Assembly (NCBI GenBank): GCA_943329105.2
Contig: CALQCP020000013.1
Span: 1 to 23,263 of the forward strand
From: Chitinophaga pinensis
Lineage (GTDB): Bacteria > Planctomycetota > Phycisphaerae > Phycisphaerales > SM1A02
Direction of reading: 5' to 3'
DNA: 23,263 nt
Made by a program: the position numbers and the translations under genes. Each line of letters opens with the position of its first letter. The stretch's first letter is position 1. Positions 11,132-19,312 of this stretch are shown here, piece by piece. Under the pieces are notes generated by a model. That model saw only the letters and a list, made by a program, of their open reading frames with translations. It made no database searches and had not been told where the DNA came from.

Positions 11132-11159
11132 ATTATGCCACGCTTAACACGTTCTGCAA
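11132..11159 (-). promoter_or_regulatory. promoter of the minus-strand RNA candidate
   Basis: On the minus strand TTGCAG (complement of 11154-11159), a 16-base spacer and CATAAT (complement of 11132-11137) are near the sigma-70-type consensus, the -10 differing in one base. A start is expected near 11125, immediately before the first hairpin of the candidate RNA. Confidence 0.45.
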
Positions 11160-11162
11160 GGA

Positions 11163-11317
11163 AACGGTTGGTAGACAGTGCAATTGTGTTGGATTATCAG
11201 GGGCACCCCCTGTGTGGGGAGATTCCAGGGTGGAATTGCAAGAAACCAAGTGAATATTGCAGGTTCTGCTGAAAAATACCCCGTTTTCGGACCTCCCAGG
11301 AGCTGCCGACACCCGTT
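11163..11317 (+). promoter_or_regulatory. structured upstream region of purE (possible leader element)
   Basis: A nested fold is possible on the plus strand. AACGG-TTGG (11163-11171) pairs with CCGA (11306-11309) and CCGTT (11313-11317), with a CAC bulge. Inside lie a long arm, TGCAATT/AATTGCA (11179-11185 with 11234-11240) capped by TGGA/TCCA and CAGGGG-CAC-CCCCTG, and a second arm CTGAAAA/TTTTCGG (11269-11290) extended by AGGT/ACCT. CCCC/GGGG alternatives exist in the first arm. It does not match the purine, ZTP or THF riboswitch patterns as I know them. The region is otherwise without a gene. Confidence 0.3.
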
Positions 11318-11349
11318 CGAGAAACACATCGGGCTCGTAGTATTCGGAC

Positions 11350-11895
11350 ATGGATCCAGTTGGAGACGTGATTTCGCCCGCCGGGGAGCCGCTCATCGGG
11401 GTGATCATGGGCAGCCAGTCTGACTGGGACACCATGCAGCACTCCGCTCGCACGCTCACCGCCATGGGGATTGCGCATGAGTGCCGCGTGGTCAGCGCTC
11501 ATCGAACCCCTGATCAACTCTTTGAATACGCCCAAGCCGCCCGCGCGCGTGGACTCCGTGCCATCATCGCTGGTGCAGGCGGCGCGGCGCACTTGCCGGG
11601 GATGTGTGCCAGCAAGACGGCCGTGCCCGTGCTCGGCGTACCGGTTTCTACCAAGACGCTCAATGGCCTCGACAGTTTGCTTTCGATCGTGCAGATGCCC
11701 GCGGGTATTCCCGTGGCTACCTTTGCGATCGGCCAAGCGGGGGCAACCAACGCCGCGCTCTTTGCAGCATCGATGATTGCGGCGCATGACCCAGTGGTGC
11801 GTGAACAACTGGACGCATTTCGTGGAGCGCAAACCGCCAAAGTCATGGCGCAACCTGATCCGCGTATTGGCTTGATGCCGGGCGGGCATAGCTGA
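11350..11895 (+). CDS. purE: 5-(carboxyamino)imidazole ribonucleotide mutase (PurE class I)
   Basis: 181 residues. PurE moves the carboxyl group of N5-CAIR to give CAIR in de novo purine synthesis, using the product of PurK. The family signature is clear: IGVIMGSQSDWDTM (about 16-29), VVSAHRTPDQL (about 47-57, with the catalytic His), IAGAGGAAHLPGM (about 75-87), LGVPV and the GIPVATFAIG segment. The presence of PurK next door confirms the class I, ATP-using route. The ATG at 11350 is the first plausible start; it has no clear ribosome site, and TAGTAT lies six bases before it. The stop overlaps the purK start by one base (TGATG), so translation is coupled. Confidence 0.96.
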   Translation: MDPVGDVISPAGEPLIGVIMGSQSDWDTMQHSARTLTAMGIAHECRVVSAHRTPDQLFEYAQAARARGLRAIIAGAGGAAHLPGMCASKTAVPVLGVPVSTKTLNGLDSLLSIVQMPAGIPVATFAIGQAGATNAALFAASMIAAHDPVVREQLDAFRGAQTAKVMAQPDPRIGLMPGGHS

Positions 11896-13034
11896 TGTTG
11901 GTGGGCGTTGTTGGCGGTGGTCAACTGGGCAGGATGCTGGCACTTGCTGGCATTCCGCTGGGGCATTCTTTTCGCTTCCTTGACCCGGATCCGCAGTGCC
12001 CAGCATCCGCGGTTGGTGAATTGATCGTTGGTGCGTATGACAATCATGCTGCGGTGGCGCGCTTTGTTGCCGGGCTCGATGTTGCTACGTTCGAGTTTGA
12101 GAATGTGCCCGTCAGCACCATGAGTGCGATTGCGGAGCGCGTTCCAACTGCGCCAGGGGTGCGGAGTTTGGCAATTGCGCAAGACCGAATTTCTGAGAAG
12201 GAGTTCTTTCAATTGTGCGGCATTGCTGTGCAGCCGTTTGCGGCTGTGAATACGGAAGCGGAATTGGCGGCAGCATGCGGACGGATTGGCGTTCCGGCAG
12301 TGCTGAAATCACGGCGCCTTGGGTATGACGGCAAGGGTCAGTACGTGGTGCGTTCGCCGCGTGACTTTGCCGCCGCATGGGCCGCGGTGGGTGGAGCGCC
12401 GGCAATCTATGAGGCGTTCGTTGACTTTACTGCTGAGATAAGTGTCATTGCCGTGCGCTCTCGTGATGGTGACGTGCGAACCTGGGCACTGAATAAGAAT
12501 GAACACCACGCGGGAATTCTGCGGCAAACTATTGCGCCAGCACCGGGCATGGCTGCGGATATTTGCCTCGCGGCAGAGCATGCCGTGCGCGCGGCGATGG
12601 ATGCGCTTGGGCATGTTGGGGTATTGACGATCGAATTCTTTGTGACCACGGACGGGTTGATTGCCAATGAGATGGCGCCGCGGGTTCACAACTCTGGCCA
12701 CTGGACCATTGATGGTGCGGTCACCAGTCAGTTTGAGAACCATGTGCGCGCCGTCACGGATGAACCGCTTGGATCAACCGATGCACGTGGATTCACTGGA
12801 ATGATCAACATCATTGGTGCGATGCCCGATCGTGGCGATCTACTCTCGGTACCCGGGGCGCGTTTGCACGACTATGGAAAGACGCCTCGCCCGGGACGAA
12901 AGTTGGCGCATGTGAATGTGTGTGCGGGCGACGAGCGAATCCGTGCCGCGCAAATGCGCGTGCTGGAGGACTTGGTCCGGCGCGCCACGCAGAATGCCTC
13001 GGCGGGGGCTGCTGCGGAAGCCGAAAATGCCTGA
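11895..13034 (+). CDS. purK: 5-(carboxyamino)imidazole ribonucleotide synthase (ATP-grasp, PurK)
   Basis: 379 residues, normal for the family. PurK uses ATP and bicarbonate to convert AIR to N5-CAIR. It opens with VGVVGGGQLGRMLALAG (about 3-19), followed by FLDPDPQCPAS, the ATP-grasp part with PAVLKSRRLGYDGKGQYVV (about 135-153), the FEFENVP segment typical of PurK, and NEMAPRVHNSGHWTIDG (about 256-273) that lines the active site. The C-terminal domain continues with the NIIGAMPD and HDYGKTPRPGRKLAHVN motifs. The start overlaps the purE stop by one base. addB begins 64 bases downstream on the same strand and may share the transcript. Confidence 0.96.
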   Translation: MLVGVVGGGQLGRMLALAGIPLGHSFRFLDPDPQCPASAVGELIVGAYDNHAAVARFVAGLDVATFEFENVPVSTMSAIAERVPTAPGVRSLAIAQDRISEKEFFQLCGIAVQPFAAVNTEAELAAACGRIGVPAVLKSRRLGYDGKGQYVVRSPRDFAAAWAAVGGAPAIYEAFVDFTAEISVIAVRSRDGDVRTWALNKNEHHAGILRQTIAPAPGMAADICLAAEHAVRAAMDALGHVGVLTIEFFVTTDGLIANEMAPRVHNSGHWTIDGAVTSQFENHVRAVTDEPLGSTDARGFTGMINIIGAMPDRGDLLSVPGARLHDYGKTPRPGRKLAHVNVCAGDERIRAAQMRVLEDLVRRATQNASAGAAAEAENA

Positions 13035-13098
13035 AATTGTTGGGACGATTGCCGTGAGGAAGTACTTGTTGCACCGCTCCCTGCGATGATGCGCGCTC

Positions 13099-15927
13099 AT
13101 GAGATTCACCACGATTCGCCTCCCGGACGGCCCTTCGCTGATGCGCGCGCTGGCGCAGCACGTGTGGTCATCAACCACCGCCCGCGATGGGATTGTGGAT
13201 CTGTCCGACGCGCTGGTGATGGTTCCGGCGTCGCGGGCCAGCCGCGCGTTTGAGCATCATCTGATTGCACTTGCGCGCGAGGCGGGACATGCATTTGTCT
13301 CGCCGCGTGTGGTGACCCCCGCGGGGCTGGCTTCGCGATTTGTGGTTCCCACCGCCAACATACTTGGTTCGATGGGCATTCAGTTGGCATGGCGACATGC
13401 GATCATCAGCGCCGAAGCGCGCGTGATATCCGCATTGTCGCCAGGTGGAATGGACGCCATTCCGGGCGAGCCGCTGGAGCCTGCCAGCATTGATGCGCTT
13501 GCGGCTCGTATCGCCACACTGCACCGTGATGTCACCAGTGCGTGTACGGACTTCGTCAGCGTGGCCGCGGAACTGCGCGCCACCATGCCGGAGTTGGACC
13601 TTGATCGGTGGGAAGCATTGCTGGCGCTTGAGAAGGGTTGGCGCAAGGCGCTTGAGCGCGAGCAGGCAATTGATGAGCCGACGGCCACACGCCTCGCTTC
13701 CAGCACTGGTGCCTTGCACGCGGGCGGAATTGCTCGCATCTATGTGCTACTTGCTGATCCGGAACGGATTCAGCGGGAACTACTGGGTGCGCTGGCTGCG
13801 CGCGACATCGCTGTTTCGGTGCTGGTGCACGGAACGCATGCAGAGTTGCCAGCACCACTCGATGAAGATGGATTTCCTGAACACGCAGCGTGGGCGCGTG
13901 CTGCAGTGGTGGTGCCGCAAGACATCATCATGCTTGCAGATACACCTGCTGATCAGGCAGCGGCGGTGCTGGACGCGCTGAGTGCGATGCCGACGCCGCG
14001 GCGGAGTTGTGACATGGCGGTGTCAGTCCCCGACGAGGGAGTTGCGGCGCAGGTTGCTTCGCTGCTTCCTTCATGTGGTGTGGCAGTGAACGCGTTGCCG
14101 TCACGGACGGCGGCGGATGGTCCACTGGGAATGTTGCTTTCGGTGCTGGCGGACTACTTGCAAGTGCGCTCGTGCGAAACGCTCGGTGCATTGGTCCGCC
14201 ATCCAGAAATGGAATCGTGGTTGGTGCGCCAAGGGTGCGTTCGACCAGTGGCGAGTGTTTCGGAATTTGCGGTTTCCAGCGGAGCGGACATCCTGCCGGA
14301 TCGCATTGACTTTGGTAATGGCTTGCATAGTCGTGTCACTACGACGGTTGCACATATTGATGCGTTGCTGGACGCGCTTCGGAAATCAAAGTCGGTACTC
14401 CAGACGATTGCTGCGCTGCGAGAGGTGCTCGGAGCGGTAGCCGCGGATGCGTCGTTGGTCGGTCGGGAATCTGCCAAGGCTTTCCATACAGCAGCCGAAG
14501 AGCTGCTGGTGGTGCCAACGCGATTCACGGACGGCCTCATGGCTGCGCAAGTATTGGTGTTGATTGGCGAGGCAATGGCAGCGTCCATGCTTGCCACGGA
14601 AGGTACTGATGACGGAGTGGAGTTGATGCAATGGCTTGATGCTGGCATTGACGATGCGCCAAACATGGTCTTGACGGGGATGAACGACGGCATTGTTCCG
14701 GGTGGAATGGAAGTTGATCCGTGGCTCCCGGATTCGGTGCGAGCGCGACTTGGCATGCCGTGCGCTATGCGACGTCAGGCGCGCGATGCGTGGATTCTCC
14801 ACGCGCTGATTTCGCGAAAGCGATTCATTCGCCTAGTGACCGGCCGAACGCAGATGGCGGGCGATCCGCTGCAGCCTTCGCGTTTACTGCTGGGGCTGCA
14901 GGGTGAGGAGCTCGCGCGGCGTATGGCTTGGATGGGCGATCCGAAATCGCCGCGATCATCGGCGACGCGCTGGGCAGCGGTAGCGGCATTGGAAGGGCAA
15001 TTTTCAGTGAATGTGCTGCCAGCAGGTCCCAGCAAGTTTGTGTCGGTCAGTGTGACGGCGTTTCGCGATTTCTTGAAATGCCCAACGCTCTTCCAATTGA
15101 AACGAGATCCGCGACTGCTGCTTGACGGTGCTGACGATGGGGCTGTGGAGCTTGATTCCATGGGATTTGGAAACTTGGTGCATGCTGCGCTGCAGGCGTG
15201 GGGCCGCGATGAAGCGCAGCGCACCGCAGCTGGTGAACTCGCAACGATTGACGCCGCACTGATCGAGCAGCGCGTGCATGCAGCGCTTGATGAAATGCGC
15301 GATCGCGATTATCCAAAGTCAATCCGTGGTGCATACGTGGTGCAGTTTGCACTTGCGCGTGAGCGGCTTACGGCGTTTGCCCATGTGCAGGCGGCGTGGG
15401 CGGCCGATGGTTGGCAGGTGGTGCATTCGGAGCTTTCATTTGCCACGCGACCGCGCGACGAGTTTGGCCGACCAGCGCCAGTGATTGGTGATACGGGTCT
15501 GCTATTGCAGGGCCGTATCGATCGCGTGGATGTACATCCGGATCGTGGATTTGCAGCGCTGGACTACAAGACGTCGGCGAAGCCCAACGATCCGGAAGGC
15601 GAGCATCGCAAGCCCAAGGGTCGCTGGGTGGATTTGCAATTGCCGCTCTATGCGGTGTTGCTTCGTTCCATTGGAATCACTGTTCCGCCCACGAATCTCG
15701 GCTACTTTGCGCTTCCATCCAACCCCGCTGACACGGCGGTGCTGCTTGCTGGCAAGTGGGATGACGCGTTCCTTGGCGAAGCAGAGGCTGAGGCAACGCG
15801 TATTGCACGGCTGATTGTTGCCGGGCAATTCATACGCGATCCGGACTATGAGCCAGACGCAGATGATCCGTTGGCGCCCGTGTACGGAGTCGGCATGCGT
15901 GGGTTACGCGGGGAGGTACTGTCATGA
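13099..15927 (+). CDS. addB: AddB-like subunit of the double-strand-break helicase-nuclease
   Basis: 942 residues. AddB pairs with AddA to unwind and trim broken DNA ends for RecA loading. The C-terminal PD-(D/E)XK nuclease domain shows FRDFLKCPTLFQL (about 655-667), GNLVHAAL with His695, LQGRIDRVD (Asp808), LDYKT (Asp822, Lys824) and QLPLY (847-851). All catalytic positions are there. The N-terminal part (ALVMVPASRASRAFEHHL) lacks a Walker A motif, as in the alphaproteobacterial-type AddB. Only Cys661 of the four cluster-binding cysteines of Bacillus AddB has a counterpart; the tail after the nuclease domain has no cysteine, so a 4Fe-4S cluster is unlikely. The stop overlaps the addA ATG (ATGA). 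Confidence 0.85.
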   Translation: MRFTTIRLPDGPSLMRALAQHVWSSTTARDGIVDLSDALVMVPASRASRAFEHHLIALAREAGHAFVSPRVVTPAGLASRFVVPTANILGSMGIQLAWRHAIISAEARVISALSPGGMDAIPGEPLEPASIDALAARIATLHRDVTSACTDFVSVAAELRATMPELDLDRWEALLALEKGWRKALEREQAIDEPTATRLASSTGALHAGGIARIYVLLADPERIQRELLGALAARDIAVSVLVHGTHAELPAPLDEDGFPEHAAWARAAVVVPQDIIMLADTPADQAAAVLDALSAMPTPRRSCDMAVSVPDEGVAAQVASLLPSCGVAVNALPSRTAADGPLGMLLSVLADYLQVRSCETLGALVRHPEMESWLVRQGCVRPVASVSEFAVSSGADILPDRIDFGNGLHSRVTTTVAHIDALLDALRKSKSVLQTIAALREVLGAVAADASLVGRESAKAFHTAAEELLVVPTRFTDGLMAAQVLVLIGEAMAASMLATEGTDDGVELMQWLDAGIDDAPNMVLTGMNDGIVPGGMEVDPWLPDSVRARLGMPCAMRRQARDAWILHALISRKRFIRLVTGRTQMAGDPLQPSRLLLGLQGEELARRMAWMGDPKSPRSSATRWAAVAALEGQFSVNVLPAGPSKFVSVSVTAFRDFLKCPTLFQLKRDPRLLLDGADDGAVELDSMGFGNLVHAALQAWGRDEAQRTAAGELATIDAALIEQRVHAALDEMRDRDYPKSIRGAYVVQFALARERLTAFAHVQAAWAADGWQVVHSELSFATRPRDEFGRPAPVIGDTGLLLQGRIDRVDVHPDRGFAALDYKTSAKPNDPEGEHRKPKGRWVDLQLPLYAVLLRSIGITVPPTNLGYFALPSNPADTAVLLAGKWDDAFLGEAEAEATRIARLIVAGQFIRDPDYEPDADDPLAPVYGVGMRGLRGEVLS

Positions 15928-18900
15928 TTACTCGATCCGTTGTCATTGCCAACGCGGGCAGTGGCAAGACCTACTTGCTTGCCAATCGACTGATCCGATG
16001 GATGATTGAGGAGCGACGCGCTACCAACACAGCGTCGCCGGATCGAATGTTGGCGGTGACATTTACTCGCAAGGCAGCGGGGGAGATCTTGGAGCGAGTG
16101 CTTCGGCACCTCGCACTTGGCAGCCTTGATGCTGCGAAGCGTGAGGAATTTTCGACTGCTTCGCAGATTGGCCCCGCTTCGGCGGAGGAATATTCGGCCG
16201 TGCTACGCGAGGTGGTCGACGCGCTGCACCGGATGTCGATTTCCACCATCGATGGATTCTTTATGCAAATGGCGGGCGCCTTTGGCCCGGAGCTGGGACT
16301 GCCGGAAGGGTGGCGCATTGCTGAAGACGATGAGCAACGGGCCATGCGCATGGACGCGATCGGCGCGGTCATTGCTGCTGACCCCATGCGAGCGGTTGAT
16401 CTGGCGCGACAGATGTCCGATGGCGAGCCGAAAGTGGAAATTCAAGCTGGAATTGACGCGGCACTGGGTGGTGCGTTCACCATTTGGGATCGATGTGCAC
16501 TGGGCAATGACCCTGGTAAGCCGTGGTTGGCGTTGGCATCGGACAATGTGCAGCTGTTCCCCAAGGCGCGCCGCTGCGATGCGGCGGCGCGTGCGGCGGT
16601 CATTGACGCCATGCGTGACGCCGCCGTTCCACTGACCAAGGGTGGGACCCCCAACAAGCATTGGACGAACGCCATTCCGCGTGTCATTCGCTTGGCAGAA
16701 GATGGCCATTGGTTTGACTTGTTGAAGGACTCGTTGGTGAGCGCATTGCGTGACACTGGGGTATTCAGCAGCGTTGCGCCGGAACCAGCATTTGCACGCG
16801 GGCTTGAGAAACTGGTCGGCCACGCATGTGCCGAGGTGCAGGATGTCATTCGCGCACGTTTGCGGGCAACCGAAGAACTCGTCCATAGTGTTGATCGCGA
16901 GTTGGTCCGCATGCGCCGCGCTGAAGGTGCATATGGATTTCAGGACATCACCACACTGATTGCCCGCGCCCATTGCCTCGGCGGTGAAGGAACTGAAGCG
17001 ATGCGCGAGCGCCTGGACCGCGCGATCCGCGATTTAGCACTTGATGAGTTTCAAGACACGTCGCCCGCGCAGTGGACGGCATTGGTGCCACTCATTGATG
17101 AGATCATGGCAACCGGTGGTCGACGCTTCTTAGTGGTGGGTGACCCAAAACAGTCAATTTATGCGTGGCGCGGAGGCACTCCGGAACTGCTCGCTCAAGT
17201 GGGTTCACGCCCGGGTCTTGAGAAGGACGCATCGCTCAACACCAGCTTCCGTTCGAGTCCGGTGATTCTTGGCTTTGTGAATACGGTGTTTGGCGATATC
17301 GCGGGTTTGGTCAGCGGCACCCCGCTTGCCGCGAGTACCCCAGACGCGGAGCGGACCTTCACTGATGCCGGATTGGCGGCACCGCGGGATGTTGACCGCA
17401 GCCCACTCTTGCGTGCACTTGCTGGGTGGACATTTGTGGAGCATCTGGCCGCGGAGCGCAATGAGCATATGCCTGGATTCGTTCGAGCATTCCGTGCGGC
17501 TGGCCAAAGTGCCGATGCAATCGCTGCCACCGTTGCATCCATTGTTGCTGATCGCCATGCGCGTCGACCGGATGCAACCATCGCTGTGCTGGTCAGCAAG
17601 AACGATGAGATCACTGCGTGCGTTGCTGCGCTTCGGCGCGCTGGCGTGGCAGCGAGCGACGAAGGGCGATCGCAATTACTTGACTCACCAGCGGTCACCG
17701 CCATCATGGCCATGCTGCGGCTTGCAGATCAGCCCGATGATCGTGCTTCGCATTGGATCGTGAGTCGTGAGCCAGTTGCTTCGATCTTTGGTTGCGCCCC
17801 CATGGAGACGTTTGCGGGCGGTGCCGCGCAGCGAACGGAAGCGGATCGCATTTCTGCGCACGTGCGTCGTGCCTTGCATGCGGAGGGCTTGCCGGCGTGG
17901 ATTGATCGGACCATCGATCGATTCCGGTCCGTCTGTTCTGCTCGTGATATGCAGCGATTACATCAACTTTCTGTCATGGCTCATGATGCCGACCGAGCAG
18001 ATGTTGCGCGGCCAGGTCACTTTGTCAGCAGTGTTGAATCGCGTGGCGTCCGCGCTGCGGCCGGGGAGCGCGTTCGGGTGATGACTATCCACGCGAGTAA
18101 GGGGCTGGAGTTTGATGAGGTGGTGCTGGGCAGTCTTGATCGCACCATGGGATCGGTTGATGGTGGTGCTGGCAATTGGTCGGTACTTGCACCGGATCCA
18201 ACCAAGCCGCCGATCGCTGTTGCGCCGGTATTGGCAAGTGCCATCATGGAGTATTCGCCGCTCTTGGAGGCGTTCCGCCGTGAGGCACAGGTGGGGCGCA
18301 TCTTTGATGACGTATCGGGCTTCTACGTGGGCGTGACCCGTGCGCGTGAGGCGTTGCACTTGGTGTGCGCGCCGCCGACGGCGGTGGACACCCTGCGGCT
18401 CAGCGGTACCCGGATCTTGCGCATGGCGTTCCCGGAATTTGAGACAGGGCTTCTTGCAACCAAAGTAGTCAACGAACGCTTCTGGGAGTGCGGCGTGGAT
18501 GCGCTGCCGAGTGAAGGCAGTCCGTTGCCCGCGAACAATGTGGAAGTGGCGGGACTGACGTCGACGCTGACGCGGACACCGGCGCCGATGTCGGCGCCGA
18601 TGTCGGCGTCAATACCGGCGCCAATGCCGGCCCCGGTGGTGGAGCGCATTGCGCGGCCCGATGCGCGCGGTGGCGTGGCGCCGAGCTCGCATGAGCGGCT
18701 TGGTGCTGGTGGTGTTCCGCTGTTTACGGCGGAGTTCACGGGTGCGGATGACGGCGCGCGCGGTTCGCTGGCGCACGCGTGGTTCGAGCACGTGGAATGG
18801 CTGAATTCTGCGGGGATTGATGCAGCATCGGAACCACAGGTGTTGCGCGCAGTGGCAGTGGAGATTGGTCGACCGGTCGATTCCGCATTGCGCGAATCGG

Positions 18901-19283
18901 TGCGCGCGTTGGTCATGGCCGCCGCGCAGGGACCGATTGGTGAGTGCTTGCGTCCAGCGCGGTATGCATCGTGGAAGTGCGACACACTGCAGGTACGAAG
19001 TGAAATGCCATTCGTGGTGCAGATTGACGGACGCACGCAGCGCGGTCGAATGGACCGAGTGGTACTGGGCATGCGCGCGGGGTGCGTGATTCGTGCGGAG
19101 GTGGTGGACTGGAAGACTGGTGCGCGTGACCTACAGGGCGCGGAGTTCCAAGAGCGAATCGCTCCGTATCAGTTGCAAATGAATGGATATCGCCGTGCGC
19201 TTGCAGCAATGTTTGAAATTGCACCAGAATCAGTCAGCGCCGTGCTGGCGTTCGTTGATCGGGGTGAGATCCGCGAAGCGTGA
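15924..19283 (+). CDS. addA: AddA-like UvrD/RecB-family helicase with C-terminal nuclease
   Basis: 1119 residues, close to the usual 1150-1250. Helicase motifs in order: Walker A NAGSGKTYLL (10-19), TFTRKAAGEI (about 47), DEFQDTSPAQW (about 374), VVGDPKQSIYAWRGG (about 405), NTSFRSSPVI (about 439), MTIHASKGLEFDEVVL (about 720) and YVGVTRAREALHLV (about 801). The C-terminal PD-(D/E)XK nuclease shows GSLAHAWFEHVE, GRMDRVVL (about 1041), VVDWKTG (about 1060) and YQLQMNGYRRAL (about 1082), so it should cut one strand while AddB cuts the other. A short repeated Ala/Pro/Met linker joins the two parts (about 886-905). GGGGAGG lies eight bases before the ATG within addB. With addB it forms the only recombination pair in this window. 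Confidence 0.9.
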   Translation: MITRSVVIANAGSGKTYLLANRLIRWMIEERRATNTASPDRMLAVTFTRKAAGEILERVLRHLALGSLDAAKREEFSTASQIGPASAEEYSAVLREVVDALHRMSISTIDGFFMQMAGAFGPELGLPEGWRIAEDDEQRAMRMDAIGAVIAADPMRAVDLARQMSDGEPKVEIQAGIDAALGGAFTIWDRCALGNDPGKPWLALASDNVQLFPKARRCDAAARAAVIDAMRDAAVPLTKGGTPNKHWTNAIPRVIRLAEDGHWFDLLKDSLVSALRDTGVFSSVAPEPAFARGLEKLVGHACAEVQDVIRARLRATEELVHSVDRELVRMRRAEGAYGFQDITTLIARAHCLGGEGTEAMRERLDRAIRDLALDEFQDTSPAQWTALVPLIDEIMATGGRRFLVVGDPKQSIYAWRGGTPELLAQVGSRPGLEKDASLNTSFRSSPVILGFVNTVFGDIAGLVSGTPLAASTPDAERTFTDAGLAAPRDVDRSPLLRALAGWTFVEHLAAERNEHMPGFVRAFRAAGQSADAIAATVASIVADRHARRPDATIAVLVSKNDEITACVAALRRAGVAASDEGRSQLLDSPAVTAIMAMLRLADQPDDRASHWIVSREPVASIFGCAPMETFAGGAAQRTEADRISAHVRRALHAEGLPAWIDRTIDRFRSVCSARDMQRLHQLSVMAHDADRADVARPGHFVSSVESRGVRAAAGERVRVMTIHASKGLEFDEVVLGSLDRTMGSVDGGAGNWSVLAPDPTKPPIAVAPVLASAIMEYSPLLEAFRREAQVGRIFDDVSGFYVGVTRAREALHLVCAPPTAVDTLRLSGTRILRMAFPEFETGLLATKVVNERFWECGVDALPSEGSPLPANNVEVAGLTSTLTRTPAPMSAPMSASIPAPMPAPVVERIARPDARGGVAPSSHERLGAGGVPLFTAEFTGADDGARGSLAHAWFEHVEWLNSAGIDAASEPQVLRAVAVEIGRPVDSALRESVRALVMAAAQGPIGECLRPARYASWKCDTLQVRSEMPFVVQIDGRTQRGRMDRVVLGMRAGCVIRAEVVDWKTGARDLQGAEFQERIAPYQLQMNGYRRALAAMFEIAPESVSAVLAFVDRGEIREA
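18579..18638 (+). repeat. 12-bp degenerate repeat in the addA interdomain linker
   Basis: Five units of 12 bases (ccg gcg ccg atg type) encode (P/S)A(P/S)(M/I/V). The repeat lies exactly between the helicase and nuclease domains and keeps the frame, so it probably grew by slippage in a linker under weak constraint. Confidence 0.7.
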
Positions 19284-19312
19284 ATACGAACGGCTGTGCA
19301 ACGCGCGTCTCT

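Noticed and set aside
11197..12006. Minus-strand open frame opposite purE
   Set aside because: PurE is certain on the plus strand, and the opposite frame has no motif.
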